Counted from the stretch's first letter, positions 17,242-26,542 are shown. The stretch: 36,640 nucleotides of DNA from Phormidium sp. OSCR (GCA_001314905.1 LJZT01000041.1:1-36640); one strand, 5' to 3'. Made by a program: numbers and translations. Notes: generated by a model from the letters alone, not told the origin.

Positions 17242-18300
17242 CTAGGGCGTTAAGAAGCGCACTAACGTTTCTAGTTTATCCCAGGCGGCGCCACTTTTTA
17301 GGATGTCGCGGGCGATCGCCAACCCCCCTGTGGTGTCCCCCATGGGAACCGTTCCCGCCACCTGGAGAGCCAGAGACGTATTTAGGGCCACCACATCCTG
17401 CTGAGCCGGGGTTCCCTTTCCCTGGAGGAGCGATCGCAGAATCTCCATATTCTCCTCAATCTCCCCACCCCGCAAGGCCGCCGTGGGAGCCAACGTCAGA
17501 CCTAACTCTTGGGGATTGAGTTCTTGAGAGGTCACCTGGCCCCGGTCCAACACCGCCAAATCGGTAATATCGGCCAATCCCGCCTCATCGAGACGTTCCC
17601 GTCCATGGAGGACAATGGCCCGCTCGGGTCCCAACTGGCCTAACGCTTTCGCCACCATCTCCAACAAACTTGAATCATAGACCCCCATCACCTGTCCCGT
17701 GGGCCGCAGCGGGTTCACCAGGGGTCCGAGGAGATTAAACACCGTCCGTACTTTTAGCGTTTTCCGCAGCGGAACCACCGCCTTCATCGCCGGGTGCCAA
17801 CCGGGAGCAAACAGAAACGTCACCCCCACCTCAGACACCGCCGCCTCAATCCGTTCAGCGGGAGCTTGTAGGTTAATTCCCAAGGCTTCCAACACATCCG
17901 CTGACCCCACCTTACTCGACGCTGAGCGATTGCCATGCTTGACCACCGCCACTCCAGCTGCGGCGGCGACAAAGGCCACACAGGTGGAGATATTAAAGGT
18001 CGAGGCCCCATCCCCTCCCGTTCCACAGGTATCGATACGGGGAGTGGGGAGGGGGGCCTCGGTTGTGGCGTGACTAAGCGATTGCAGAACTTGGGCCATC
18101 CCCACCAATTCCTCCGTATCCACCCCTTTGGCTTGCAACGCCGCTAGGATGGCTCCTGAGAGAACCGGGGGAATCTCCTCATTCAGCCAACCTTGCATGA
18201 GCTGACTGGCCTGCGATCGCGTCAGAGACTGACCATCAAGCAGTTGTTGTAGCAGAACAGAAGGATTCAGAGTAGCCGCAGATGTCGAAGCGTCAACCAT
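17242..18300 (-). CDS. trpD: Anthranilate phosphoribosyltransferase
   Basis: TrpD transfers a phosphoribosyl group from PRPP to anthranilate, the second committed step of tryptophan synthesis. The 352-residue product has the PRPP loop [15 protein letters not shown] near residue 91, the [20 protein letters not shown] anthranilate/PRPP site, and the [14 protein letters not shown] motif. The ATG at 18300 gives a normal family length after an Ala/Ser-rich N-terminal extension. No other trp genes are adjacent, as is usual for the scattered trp genes of cyanobacteria. The next gene upstream is the Usp gene. Confidence 0.95.
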   Translation of the reverse strand: MVDASTSAATLNPSVLLQQLLDGQSLTRSQASQLMQGWLNEEIPPVLSGAILAALQAKGVDTEELVGMAQVLQSLSHATTEAPLPTPRIDTCGTGGDGASTFNISTCVAFVAAAAGVAVVKHGNRSASSKVGSADVLEALGINLQAPAERIEAAVSEVGVTFLFAPGWHPAMKAVVPLRKTLKVRTVFNLLGPLVNPLRPTGQVMGVYDSSLLEMVAKALGQLGPERAIVLHGRERLDEAGLADITDLAVLDRGQVTSQELNPQELGLTLAPTAALRGGEIEENMEILRSLLQGKGTPAQQDVVALNTSLALQVAGTVPMGDTTGGLAIARDILKSGAAWDKLETLVRFLTP

Positions 18301-18388
18301 AATTGTTCAATGTTTGCCCCCAATTATGAACCAAAACCCGGTGGCTGAAAAGCCTTCTCTCGCAAATCCACTCCGGCGAGAGAAGATG

Positions 18389-19252
18389 TCACCGATAAAG
18401 CAGAACCGGGATGTTGCTGGCCCGTAGCATTTGGGCCGTCGTACTGCCAATCACCAAATGACGAATCCGGCTATGGCCATAGGCCCCCATGACGAGTAAT
18501 TGAATGTTGTAATCGTCAACATACTTGCTGATTACATCCTCAGGTTCACCCGTTTGTAAAGAACAGACCGGAGTTAAGCCTACCTCTTGTAACTGATTCC
18601 GGGACTCTTCGATGCGACGAATCCCTAGAGAACTGTCGGGATTTTGGGCGATCGTAATCACATGGAGATCTAACCCCTTGAAGATGGGTGACGTCATGAC
18701 AAACTGCAACATCTGTTTGCCGGTTTTGCTGCCATCATAGGTAATTAACACCCGTTCAATGTCTTGGTACTCCCGAGAGGTGACAAAACAGGGTTTGCTA
18801 CTGCTGCGAACAATTCGTTCCAAATTTGCCCCCAGGTGTCCCGAGGCAAACTCCGCCGCTTCCCCTCGTTTTCCCAGAACAATTAAGTCAGCATCGTCTT
18901 CAAATTCATGAAAACAATCCACCAAGAACCCTGTTTTGTGAATCAACTTGACCTCTTCTACGCCAGCCTGGCTAAGTGTTTGCCGAGCTTTCGTTAAAAT
19001 CAACTTTGCTCGTTTATGATTGATTTTAGCTTTTTCATGTTCTAAGTCCACCAACTTCTTGAGAAGTTCTTGAGAAGCACCCAGACCAATACTACCGCTT
19101 AAATTTCCAGTTGACGTGACTTTTTGGCTACGAATATCCGTCACAAACAGAACACTTACCTCTGCCGAGAGACGGTGTGCCAGCCAAATACTATAGTTAT
19201 AGCTTTTTTCAGCAAATGAGGAACCATCGGTACATAAAAGAATAGAGTTCAT
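18389..19252 (-). CDS. Tandem universal stress protein (UspA family)
   Basis: The 287-residue protein has two Usp domains. The first (1-150) begins ILLCTDGSSFAEKS and contains LIVLGKRGE. The second (about 155-287) begins VLITYDGSKTG and ends with the nucleotide-binding pattern G-x2-G-x9-G-S (GAYGHSRIRHLVIGST), the classical ATP-binding Usp motif. It starts 48 bases after the SulP transporter gene on the same strand, so the two are probably co-transcribed. This context suggests a cytosolic sensor or regulator of the transporter, but that is inference. Confidence 0.9.
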   Translation of the reverse strand: MNSILLCTDGSSFAEKSYNYSIWLAHRLSAEVSVLFVTDIRSQKVTSTGNLSGSIGLGASQELLKKLVDLEHEKAKINHKRAKLILTKARQTLSQAGVEEVKLIHKTGFLVDCFHEFEDDADLIVLGKRGEAAEFASGHLGANLERIVRSSSKPCFVTSREYQDIERVLITYDGSKTGKQMLQFVMTSPIFKGLDLHVITIAQNPDSSLGIRRIEESRNQLQEVGLTPVCSLQTGEPEDVISKYVDDYNIQLLVMGAYGHSRIRHLVIGSTTAQMLRASNIPVLLYR

Positions 19253-19300
19253 GACAAATGTGTAAGTAAATAAAATAGGGAAAACCTCTATTGTTGAACC

Positions 19301-20779
19301 TTAGGATTGTTTGACGAGCTTGGGATTTTCCTGAACGGTCAGTTTATCGAGAAGCGTCGCACTGGCTTCGTTTAAACCGAGCAGCTCAACGTCGGCCCCA
19401 TTGCGACGAAACTTGAGAACAACTTTATCAATTGCGGCTACCGCTCCTTGATCCCATAAGTGAGCATGGCTGAGGTCAATGGTGACGCGATCGACGAGTT
19501 CATCAAAATCAAAGGAGTCTAGGAACTCTTCAATCGATACAAAGAAAATCTGACCTGCAACCCGATAAATCCGATGGTTGCCGTCTTCACTGAGAACTTT
19601 ATCAACAAAGACCAACTCAGCAATTTTACGGGAGAAAAAGACCGTACTCATAACAATCCCCGTTGCGACCCCTAAGGCGAAATTTTTAGTCGCCACTGTT
19701 AGCAGCATTGTTGTCAGCATAACCACAGTTTCACTGCGGGGAATCCGAGAAATGGTTTGAATCGAAGACCAACGGAAGGTTCCAATGGAGACCATAATCA
19801 TCACCGCCACCAGAGTCGCCATGGGAATCTGTTGCACCCAATCACTCAACGCCAGAATGGCAAAGAGGAGAAAGACACCAGCGGCCAATGTTGATAGTCG
19901 GCCTCGTCCTCCTGATTGGACATTAATGACAGATTGGCCAATCATACCGCAGCCGGCCATCCCCCCAAAAAATGAGGTGATGATGTTGGCGATACCTTGG
20001 CCTTTGGCTTCCCGGTTTTTATCACTGGGGGTATCGGTGAGTTCATCAACGAGGGTGGCGGTGAGAAATGAGGCTAATAAGCCCACAATGGCCATCGTCA
20101 GGGAGGTGGGTAAAATGATTTGTAGCGTTTCTAGGTTGACCGGAACATTAGCCAGGCCAAAGACGGGTAGAGTGGTCGGGAGTTCACCCATATCGCCAAC
20201 CGTAGGGACATCGAGATTGAGGCTAATCTTGGCGATGGTCATGACGGCGATCGCCACCAAAGGAGACGGGAATGCCTGGGTAAACCGAGGCAGAATATAG
20301 ATAATGGCCAACGATAAAACCGCAATCACATAGACGGTGGGCGGAACATTGGTGAGTTGCGGCAATTGTGCCAGAAAAATCAACACCGCGAGGGCGTTGA
20401 TATAGCCGGTGACAACGGATCTTGGCACATATTTCATTTGGCGGCCGAGTTTTAAGAGGCCAAAAATGACTTGGAAAATGCCCGTCAGTAAGGTGGCCGC
20501 GAGAAGATAGTCTAAGCCATGATCTCGGACTAAATCGATCATCAGCAAGGCCATGGCCCCAGTAGCGGCGGAGATGGACCCGGGTCGTCCACCGAGAAAG
20601 GCCGTGACCATAGCAATAATAAAGGAGGCGTAGAGTCCTACTTTTGGGTCAACACCGGCAATAATCGAGAAGGCGATCGCCTCGGGAATCAGGGCCAGGC
20701 CCACCACAGCCCCGGCTAAGATATCGCCTTTCACATTGGAGAACCATTCTCGTTTGAGGTGATCAAGCTTTAAGTTCAT
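19301..20779 (-). CDS. SulP family anion transporter with STAS domain
   Basis: This 492-residue inner-membrane transporter has the SulP signature region ([19 protein letters not shown] near residue 28, then [13 protein letters not shown]) and multiple hydrophobic segments to about residue 385. A cytosolic STAS domain follows (about 395-480, with [15 protein letters not shown]). SulP proteins move sulfate, bicarbonate or other anions; the sequence does not settle which. It is not an obvious BicA orthologue by its N-terminus. A Usp gene follows closely on the same strand. The start at 20779 gives a normal family length. Confidence 0.9.
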   Translation of the reverse strand: MNLKLDHLKREWFSNVKGDILAGAVVGLALIPEAIAFSIIAGVDPKVGLYASFIIAMVTAFLGGRPGSISAATGAMALLMIDLVRDHGLDYLLAATLLTGIFQVIFGLLKLGRQMKYVPRSVVTGYINALAVLIFLAQLPQLTNVPPTVYVIAVLSLAIIYILPRFTQAFPSPLVAIAVMTIAKISLNLDVPTVGDMGELPTTLPVFGLANVPVNLETLQIILPTSLTMAIVGLLASFLTATLVDELTDTPSDKNREAKGQGIANIITSFFGGMAGCGMIGQSVINVQSGGRGRLSTLAAGVFLLFAILALSDWVQQIPMATLVAVMIMVSIGTFRWSSIQTISRIPRSETVVMLTTMLLTVATKNFALGVATGIVMSTVFFSRKIAELVFVDKVLSEDGNHRIYRVAGQIFFVSIEEFLDSFDFDELVDRVTIDLSHAHLWDQGAVAAIDKVVLKFRRNGADVELLGLNEASATLLDKLTVQENPKLVKQS

Positions 20780-20903
20780 AGAACGTTTAACACTGAGTCT
20801 TGGCGTAACTGCATCAGAAAAATACTATAGCCCTGCGGCCACAACAGTCATGTTGGGGTAGCGAGGCCCACTCCTACTCACGTCTGGGGGCAAAATACCG
20901 AGT

Positions 20904-21848
20904 TCACTCCTGAATCCGAGTTTCCCAAATCACAGCTATACCTGCCCCCCCGGCTTCAGCTAGGACACTCATCAGACGATAAACCGTTACCGCCGCCAGA
21001 ACCGTTCCCATGGGAAACCGGGTTCCCAACACCGAGACAGCGGTGGCTTCGAGAACCCCTACCCCCCCAGGGGCACCGGGAACCACTAACCCCAATAACC
21101 AGGCGAAACTAAAGCCACCAAATAAGAGGGGCAAATCGGCTGGAGAAATGGGGGCGATCGCCAACCAAACCAACAGAAAACCACTGGTTCGCAGGCCCAC
21201 AAACAAGAACTCCCCCAAAAGTGGCCGTAGCGGATAGCGACGAATACGAAATTCCTTAGGCGGTGGGGGGGACTCATCAGCCGTCGCATCACCGTTAGGG
21301 AGAGATTTCCCTTTCAGTTTCATCTGGGCTACTCGTTCGAGAACAGGGTTCAATAACCGGGGATGAATCCCCAGACAGACAGCCACTAACGCCAAACCTC
21401 CCAGCCAGCCGCGAGACTCCCCTACGGCAAATAACACCACAGGCAGGCTGGCCGCCGCCATCAGCAGGGGTTCGAGGAGTACACTAGCCGTCACCGCTAC
21501 TCCCGATAAGTCCGCCTTTTGCCCTTCGCGAATCCGTCCATAAAAATGCCAGATATTGCCGGGGAGATATTTGGCAATGTTGGTTTTCAAGAAAACCCGT
21601 GTCGCCCAGGCTTGGGAAACCGGTTGATTAAACTCTCGTAAAATCCAACCCCAGACCCAACCCGACCAGGTATGAGCCAACAGAGTAACAGCCAAAGCGG
21701 CCAGAAGCCAAACCCCGGCTTGGGGCCGTAAACGAATTTGGCTCACCTCACTCCAATGTTGATAGAGGGTTTGCAGCAGGAAAAAGAGGGTTGCCCCTAA
21801 AATGAACCAACGCAGATAGGGTTTGAGGCGGCGTAGGAGTGATGTCAC
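20904..21848 (-). CDS. UPF0104 / lysylphosphatidylglycerol synthase TM-region family membrane protein
   Basis: The 314-residue integral membrane protein has seven or eight hydrophobic segments and family motifs: [11 protein letters not shown] near residue 94, and [16 protein letters not shown] near residue 255, typical of the UPF0104 family. A Pro-rich, charged loop (about 188-200) interrupts the membrane region. It starts with GTG at 21848. Biochemical function is unknown; relatives are linked to lipid modification or glycosyl transfer at the membrane. It is divergent from cofH, whose maximal open frame begins 9 bases away. Confidence 0.8.
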   Translation of the reverse strand: MTSLLRRLKPYLRWFILGATLFFLLQTLYQHWSEVSQIRLRPQAGVWLLAALAVTLLAHTWSGWVWGWILREFNQPVSQAWATRVFLKTNIAKYLPGNIWHFYGRIREGQKADLSGVAVTASVLLEPLLMAAASLPVVLFAVGESRGWLGGLALVAVCLGIHPRLLNPVLERVAQMKLKGKSLPNGDATADESPPPPKEFRIRRYPLRPLLGEFLFVGLRTSGFLLVWLAIAPISPADLPLLFGGFSFAWLLGLVVPGAPGGVGVLEATAVSVLGTRFPMGTVLAAVTVYRLMSVLAEAGGAGIAVIWETRIQE

Positions 21849-21914
21849 GGCGTTAGAATGACCAATATGAGGCGGGTTTGCTGTTGCTCGTCGGTATCTA
21901 TCGGGAATTTGAGT

Positions 21915-23105
21915 ATGAGAATGTCCAATCTAACAGGCGTTGACGCGCATCAGGGAACGACCAACATAGCCCTAGATGCTATTCTCGATCGCGCCCTAGG
22001 AGGAAACGCCATCAGCGAAGCGGAGGGGGTGACACTCTTAGAACAAACCGAAGCTGGGGCGATCGCCGCCATCCGTGAGGCCGCTGACGAGTTACGACGG
22101 CAACAGGTGGGGGATACGGTCACCTATATCATCAACCGCAATCTTAACTTCACCAATATCTGTCAGCAACATTGTAGCTTCTGTGCCTTTCGCCGCGATG
22201 CGGGGCAGGAGGGGGCCTATTGGCTCGATTTGGAGGTGATGCTAGAGAAAGCCCAGGACGCCGTTAAGCGAGGGGCCACGGAACTCTGTATGCAGGGCGG
22301 ACTGAACCCCCAGGCGAAACAGGATGGTTCGTCCCTAGCTTATTATCAAAATCTTGTGCGTGAATTGAAACAGGCTTGTCCTCAATTACATTTTCACGCC
22401 TTTTCCCCCCAAGAGATTCAATTCATTGCCCAGCAGGATAACCTCAGTTATGGGGCGGTGATTGCGGCGTTGCAAGAGGCGGGAGTGGGTTCGATGCCGG
22501 GAACAGCGGCAGAAGTGTTAGATGAGCAGGTTCGCCGCATCCTCTGTCCTGAGAAAACCGATACGGCTACGTGGTTGGAGATTGTCGAAACCGCCCATCG
22601 TCTGGGGATGCCCACCACGAGTACCATGCTCTCGGGCCATATTGAAACTCGTCAACAACAGATGGGGCATTTGGGCAAGTTGCGATCGCTCCAACAACGA
22701 GCCGGCGATCGTAATTATCCAGCCCGCATCACGGAATTTATTTTACTGCCCTTTATTGGTCAAGAGGCCCCAGCCCCGTTACGGCAACGGGTAGGACGAG
22801 ATCAGCCGATTTTAGAGGATGCCCTTTTACTGACGGCTGTGGCCCGTTTATTTCTAGGACAATGGATTCCCAACCATCAACCGAGTTGGGTCAAACTGGG
22901 CTTAACCGGCGCCACCACGGCCCTCACCTGGGGCTGCAATGACATTGGTGGCACACTCATGGAAGAACATATTACCTCCATGGCTGGCGCTCAAGGGGGA
23001 ACCTGTATGGAACCCGAAACTCTGCAAGCGGCCATTCGTTCCCTGGGGCGAACTCCACAACAACGGGATACCCTCTATCAGTCTCTTGAGGTGGCGATCG
23101 CCTAA
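21915..23105 (+). CDS. cofH: FO synthase subunit 2, radical SAM CofH
   Basis: CofH joins a tyrosine-derived fragment to 5-amino-6-ribitylaminouracil in making 7,8-didemethyl-8-hydroxy-5-deazariboflavin, the antenna chromophore of some cyanobacterial photolyases. The radical SAM cluster motif is C-x3-C-x2-C (CQQHCSFC), followed by [13 protein letters not shown] and a TIM barrel ending with [15 protein letters not shown]. The open frame begins at 21858, but 9 bases would then separate it from the divergent gene; I prefer ATG 21915 (or 21921). cofG is not in the window. The last 45 bases before its stop are repeated exactly at 25011-25055, beyond an inserted two-gene module. Confidence 0.92.
   Translation: MRMSNLTGVDAHQGTTNIALDAILDRALGGNAISEAEGVTLLEQTEAGAIAAIREAADELRRQQVGDTVTYIINRNLNFTNICQQHCSFCAFRRDAGQEGAYWLDLEVMLEKAQDAVKRGATELCMQGGLNPQAKQDGSSLAYYQNLVRELKQACPQLHFHAFSPQEIQFIAQQDNLSYGAVIAALQEAGVGSMPGTAAEVLDEQVRRILCPEKTDTATWLEIVETAHRLGMPTTSTMLSGHIETRQQQMGHLGKLRSLQQRAGDRNYPARITEFILLPFIGQEAPAPLRQRVGRDQPILEDALLLTAVARLFLGQWIPNHQPSWVKLGLTGATTALTWGCNDIGGTLMEEHITSMAGAQGGTCMEPETLQAAIRSLGRTPQQRDTLYQSLEVAIA
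23058..23102 (+). repeat. Left 45-bp direct repeat (cofH 3' end)
   Basis: These 45 bases, from CAACAACGGG to GAGGTGGCGATCGCC, encode the last CofH residues [15 protein letters not shown]. They are identical to 25011-25055. A weaker similarity (CCCTGGG ... GA ... CC) extends about 15 bases further left in both copies. Confidence 0.95.
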
Positions 23106-23185
23106 CCTAAACCTTGTCACCCTCAAATCTAATTAGACCCCAAAGGACTCAGAATATCGTTCTGTAAGGTCAAAAGCGAACCACA

Positions 23186-24388
23186 ATGACTACTAAAATT
23201 TCAGATAGGATAAACTCACGTGAACTCGGTGATCGTTTACGGCAGTACCGTAAACAGCGTGGTTTAACTCAGTCCGAAGCGGCACGGGATATCAATGTAG
23301 CACGAACAACTTTGGTTGCCATTGAAAAAGGTGAGCGACAAGTTAAGCCTAAGGAATTAATTCAATTAGCTCGTCTTTATCAAAGACCTGTTAGTGATTT
23401 CGTGACCTCGCCTTCAGGGACTCAGCCTTTTGCAGTCCAATTTCGGGCAGCTTTTCAACGCAATTCAGAGGATGACGTTAAAATACAAAGCATCATTCAA
23501 GAATTTGAGCAGTTGTGTCGCAACTACTTAGAACTTGAACAGCTTATGGAGTCCCCACTGCCTCAAAACTATCCTCCTGAGTATGTAGAGTATGAAACCC
23601 TAAATAGTTCTATTGATACAATTGCTGAAAGCATTGCCGGAAGAGAACGACAGCGGTTAGGGCTTGGTGATGGACCTGTTTTAGGTTTGCGAGATATTTT
23701 GGAGCAAAGTGTAGGGATTCGTGTCTTTTATTTGAAGATGCCGGCAAAATTTTCTGAAATTTACCAGTATCAAGAACAGCTTGGTGGTTGCATGGCGATC
23801 AATCTCAACCATTACGAAGAAAGGCGACGCTGGTCGATGGCTCATGGATATCTACATTTTTTGGCCCATCGCAGAAAGCCGGTCATTGATCATGACAATC
23901 AATGGGAAAGAGTTCCTAGGAGCGAGCAATTAGCTGAAGCTTTTCCGAAATATTTTTTAATGCCGACTAGCGGACTCCTGCAACGATTCAATGATATTAC
24001 TCGTTCACAAGGTAAATTCACACCGACTAATCTGTTTACTTTGGCTCACTATTATGGCGTGTCAATACAAGCCCTAATTTATCGTCTACAAGATATGAGA
24101 CTTTTACCCTATGGGACTTGGGAACGGTTGCAAAATCGAGGATTGAAGGTCAAGCAAGTACAACGAGAACTCGGATTAGAAGAGCTAGAGCATCGTGCTG
24201 ATACAGTGCCAATTCACTACCAACATCTTGCCATTGAGGCGTTAGATCAAGGGATAATTACTGAAGGAAGATTTTCTGATTTGTTGAATGTGAACCGTTT
24301 GGAAGCTCGTCGAATAGCTGACTCGTTACGAAACTACTCCAGCGGACTAGAGCCGGAATCTGCTCATCTGGACTTACGACAAGTTTAA
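23186..24388 (+). CDS. XRE-family regulator fused to an ImmA/IrrE-like domain with altered active site
   Basis: The 400-residue protein has an N-terminal helix-turn-helix (about 13-72, LGDRLRQYRKQRGLTQSEAA) and an ImmA/IrrE (M78) metallopeptidase-like domain at about 140-300. Where the family has HExxH, this protein reads H220-G-Y-L-H224. The two His ligands and the ExxA glutamate (Glu247, before the conserved FLMP) are kept, but the catalytic Glu is Gly. It is probably a metal-binding pseudo-protease. A C-terminal helical region (about 310-400) follows. It is followed 16 bases later by a PIN gene, which suggests an antitoxin/repressor role within a toxin-antitoxin pair; this is inference. 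Base composition is AT-richer than neighbours. Confidence 0.85.
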   Translation: MTTKISDRINSRELGDRLRQYRKQRGLTQSEAARDINVARTTLVAIEKGERQVKPKELIQLARLYQRPVSDFVTSPSGTQPFAVQFRAAFQRNSEDDVKIQSIIQEFEQLCRNYLELEQLMESPLPQNYPPEYVEYETLNSSIDTIAESIAGRERQRLGLGDGPVLGLRDILEQSVGIRVFYLKMPAKFSEIYQYQEQLGGCMAINLNHYEERRRWSMAHGYLHFLAHRRKPVIDHDNQWERVPRSEQLAEAFPKYFLMPTSGLLQRFNDITRSQGKFTPTNLFTLAHYYGVSIQALIYRLQDMRLLPYGTWERLQNRGLKVKQVQRELGLEELEHRADTVPIHYQHLAIEALDQGIITEGRFSDLLNVNRLEARRIADSLRNYSSGLEPESAHLDLRQV

Positions 24389-24404
24389 GGGGTGAGGGAG
24401 ACGT

Positions 24405-24971
24405 ATGATGCTAAGCGATCGCTCCCCCATTGTCCTAGACGCGTGTTGTCTTTTGAACATCTCAGCCTCGGGGCAATTCACATCAATTCTGGAATCGATG
24501 CCGACGCAAGCCGTTGTTACTGAAGTGGTGAGAGAACGAGAACTAATTACATTGACTTGTTTGCAAGAGCAGGAGAGTCAAGGGAAGTCCAACATCATTG
24601 AGTTTGAACAATCTATCGAAAACGAGTTACTTGTAGTGGTTGATTTTGAATCGGAGCGAGAAGAGGAGCTATTTGTTAACTATGTCGCAGAAATGAAAGA
24701 TGATGGAGAATCAGCTACCTTGGCTATTGGGGTTAATCGCGGCTGGGCGATCGCCACTGATGATAAGAAAGCAATATCATTTGCTAAAACCGAGTCGAAC
24801 AGTCTTAAAATATTTTCAACTTTAGATATTATCAAAAATTGGGCAGACAGCAATAAAGTGTCCCAGTCTCAGCTACGAGAAGTCTTAACAGCTATCCGAG
24901 TCCAAGGGAGATACATCCCCCACAAAAATCATCCATTACTGAGTTGGTGGGAGCAGTCAATTCAGTTGTAG
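24405..24971 (+). CDS. PIN-domain-like protein (putative RNase toxin)
   Basis: The 188-residue protein has the layout of a PIN nuclease: Asp12 in IVLDACCLLN, Glu40 in VVTEVVRE, Glu102 in KDDGESATLAIG, and Asp119/Asp120 in AIATDDKKA. These are the four acidic positions expected for metal-dependent RNA cleavage. It begins 16 bases after the XRE/ImmA-like gene with a purine-rich GAGGGAG upstream, so the two are probably co-transcribed. By context it is the candidate toxin of the pair. Two adjacent ATG codons open the frame; the first is used. Its C-terminus (HPLLSWWEQSIQL) precedes the right direct repeat by 39 bases. Confidence 0.75.
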   Translation: MMLSDRSPIVLDACCLLNISASGQFTSILESMPTQAVVTEVVRERELITLTCLQEQESQGKSNIIEFEQSIENELLVVVDFESEREEELFVNYVAEMKDDGESATLAIGVNRGWAIATDDKKAISFAKTESNSLKIFSTLDIIKNWADSNKVSQSQLREVLTAIRVQGRYIPHKNHPLLSWWEQSIQL

Positions 24972-25010
24972 TTTATGGTCAGGTGCAGACAATACCCCTG
25001 GGTGACTTCC

Positions 25011-25055
25011 CAACAACGGGATACCCTCTATCAGTCTCTTGAGGTGGCGATCGCC
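25011..25055 (+). repeat. Right 45-bp direct repeat (displaced cofH 3' end)
   Basis: Identical to 23058-23102. Read in the cofH frame it gives [15 protein letters not shown], then His and a stop. It is likely the original or duplicated cofH tail left behind by the islet insertion. Confidence 0.95.
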
Positions 25056-25103
25056 CACTAACCCCCCCTTCCCTCGGGCGAAGTACGCCCCTACGTCTTT
25101 TCT

Positions 25104-25133
25104 TCCCCTCCTGGGAGGGGCCAGGGGTGGGTT
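25104..25133 (+). repeat. Fourth copy of the 30-bp palindromic dispersed repeat
   Basis: It differs only slightly from the copies at 21-151, with CC replacing TT after the hairpin, and again precedes a heptamer tract. Confidence 0.9.
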
Positions 25134-25134
25134 A

Positions 25135-25223
25135 TCCCTATTCCCTATTCACTATTCACTATTCACTATTCCCTATTCCCTATTCCCTGTTCCCTGTTCC
25201 CTATTCCCTATTCACTATTCACT
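25135..25223 (+). repeat. Heptamer tract of TCCCTAT / TCACTAT / TCCCTGT type
   Basis: About twelve seven-base units with C/A and A/G variation are laid head to tail. Their phase is constant, so this is a slippage-prone tandem repeat and not a CRISPR. Its sequence is unrelated to the GCCTCTT heptamers at 83-120, although both follow the same 30-bp repeat. Confidence 0.9.
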
Positions 25224-25282
25224 TCTTCCCCCCCTTGCCTTTCCCCCTCGCCCATGCTAGAATGCCAAGGCGAAAATCCAAC

Positions 25283-25364
25283 GCGGACGTGGCGGAATTG
25301 GTAGACGCGCTAGATTTAGGTTCTAGTACCGCAAGGTGTGAAGGTTCAAGTCCTTTCGTCCGCA
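25283..25364 (+). tRNA. tRNA-Leu (UAG)
   Basis: A complete cloverleaf can be drawn. The acceptor stem is GCGGACG/CGTCCGC with discriminator A at 25364. The anticodon stem is CTAGA/TCTAG around the loop TTTAGGT, with anticodon TAG at 25317-25319. A long class II variable arm follows, then a T-arm containing GGTTCAAGTCC. CCA is not encoded. It reads CUN leucine codons. Confidence 0.96.
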
Positions 25365-25381
25365 TCGTATAATAGAAAAAG

Positions 25382-25432
25382 ATTCCCACAACGGGAATAC
25401 CCCCCAACCCCGGCTTCCCCCAAGCCGGGGTT
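25382..25432. terminator. Two hairpins between tRNA-Leu and mutY
   Basis: ATTCCC/GGGAAT (25382-25398) is followed by a strong 11-bp stem, AACCCCGGCTT with its complement, around a CCCCC loop (25406-25432). They separate convergent genes and probably end transcription from both sides. There is no long T-run, so the mechanism is not certain. Confidence 0.6.
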
Positions 25433-25444
25433 CCCTTATGGGCG

Positions 25445-26542
25445 CTAGCTGGGGGTTTGACGTAAGGCGGCGATGATTTTGCTGTTGGCTTTGGGGAACG
25501 CGAACGCATCGAGTTCATCTAACGTTACCCAGCGGATTTCCTGAGATTCCAGGGGTTGAGGATCGCCGGCGACGTAACGACAGTGATAGACATGAAGCGA
25601 AACCTTGAAGTGACTGTAGGCATGGGTGACGGTAATGAGATGATCGCCGACTTCAACATCAATGGCGAGTTCCTCGCGAATTTCACGGCGAACACAGTCC
25701 TGATAGGATTCTCCGGCTTCGAGTTTACCACCGGGAAACTCCCATAATCCGCCGAGTAAGCCCTCGTCGGGACGGCGATCGATGAGAATTTGTTGGCGAT
25801 CGTTCCAAATTACGGCTACACCAATTTGTTTATGGGGAAGGGGCGCACGGCGTTCAGTCATGGGAAGGTTGTGTTGTTGATGGGTTTGATAGGCTTGGCA
25901 GAAGGGCCGCCAAGGACAGAGTAAGCAGGTGGGGTTTTTGGGGGTACAACAGGTGGCCCCTAAGTCCATGATGGCTTGGTTAAACTCCCGAGGATGCTGA
26001 TCATCTAAAATTTCGGCTGAGAGGTCCCAAAGTTGCCCTAACGCCTTGGCTGGGGGAACCGGGAGGGCAATCAGTCGCGCTAAGACGCGTTTCACGTTGC
26101 CATCGAGAAGGGGATAGGGTTGGGCAAAGGCGGCGCTGAGAATCCCTCCAGCGGTACTGCGGCCAATTCCGGGAAGGGCTAATACGTCATCATAGGTTTG
26201 GGGAAATTTGCCTTGGTGGCGATCGCAGATTTGTTGGGCGCTACGATGCACATTGCGGGCGCGGGCATAGTACCCCAGTCCTTCCCAGGCTTTGAGGACT
26301 GTTTGCAAGTCGGCTTGGGCCAGGCTGGGGATGTCTCGAAACTGTTGCATCCACCGTTCAAAGTAGGGCAGAACGGTTTTTACTTGGGTTTGTTGCAACA
26401 TCACCTCAGAAATCCAAACCCGGTAGGGGGTGGGCTGATCGCGCCAGGGCAGCGATCGCCCCTGCTGGCTATACCAATCTAGCAGCGATCGCCTCAACTG
26501 CCGCCGTTGCGATGAGCTCAATTGTCTAACCCGAACCTCCAT
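25445..26542 (-). CDS. mutY: A/G-specific adenine DNA glycosylase with C-terminal Nudix-like domain
   Basis: MutY removes adenine mispaired with 8-oxoguanine. The 365-residue protein has catalytic Glu46 (SEVMLQQTQV), the helix-hairpin-helix LPGIGRSTAGGI with downstream Asp147 (LLDGNVKRVLAR), and the 4Fe-4S ligands Cys199, Cys206, Cys209 and Cys215 in the C-x6-C-x2-C-x5-C pattern. The C-terminal MutT-like domain (about 238-360) recognises 8-oxoguanine. It keeps a nearly complete Nudix box (Gly272, Glu278, Arg286-Glu287, Glu290-Glu291), which is degenerate in E. coli MutY. The ATG at 26542 is followed upstream by a 13-bp tandem repeat. Confidence 0.95.
   Translation of the reverse strand: MEVRVRQLSSSQRRQLRRSLLDWYSQQGRSLPWRDQPTPYRVWISEVMLQQTQVKTVLPYFERWMQQFRDIPSLAQADLQTVLKAWEGLGYYARARNVHRSAQQICDRHQGKFPQTYDDVLALPGIGRSTAGGILSAAFAQPYPLLDGNVKRVLARLIALPVPPAKALGQLWDLSAEILDDQHPREFNQAIMDLGATCCTPKNPTCLLCPWRPFCQAYQTHQQHNLPMTERRAPLPHKQIGVAVIWNDRQQILIDRRPDEGLLGGLWEFPGGKLEAGESYQDCVRREIREELAIDVEVGDHLITVTHAYSHFKVSLHVYHCRYVAGDPQPLESQEIRWVTLDELDAFAFPKANSKIIAALRQTPS

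Larger units (their letters stand above)
23103..25055 (+). mobile_element. Putative 1.95-kb genomic islet at the cofH 3' end (XRE/ImmA-like + PIN)
   Basis: The segment holds exactly two genes, one XRE/ImmA-like and one PIN-like, and is bounded by perfect 45-bp direct repeats. The left copy completes cofH, so insertion kept the gene intact, as integrative elements do at gene ends. No integrase or transposase is present, so movement would need help from elsewhere or happened by homologous recombination. The XRE gene is visibly more AT-rich than cofH. HIP1 sites occur at 24415-24422 and 24747-24754, so the islet has spent time in cyanobacterial hosts. Boundaries are certain; the mechanism is inferred. 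Confidence 0.65.
24972..25282. other. Gene-free spacer made of repeats
   Basis: This 311-base spacer holds the right 45-bp cofH repeat (25011-25055), a small GGGCG/CGCCC palindrome (25076-25090), the fourth copy of the 30-bp dispersed repeat (25104-25133) and a heptamer tract (25135-25223). I see no coding sequence in it. The tRNA-Leu gene begins at 25283. Confidence 0.8.

Noticed and set aside
19785-20300. 171-codon plus-strand open frame
   Set aside because: Lies opposite conserved SulP membrane segments; its composition is that of a complementary-strand shadow.
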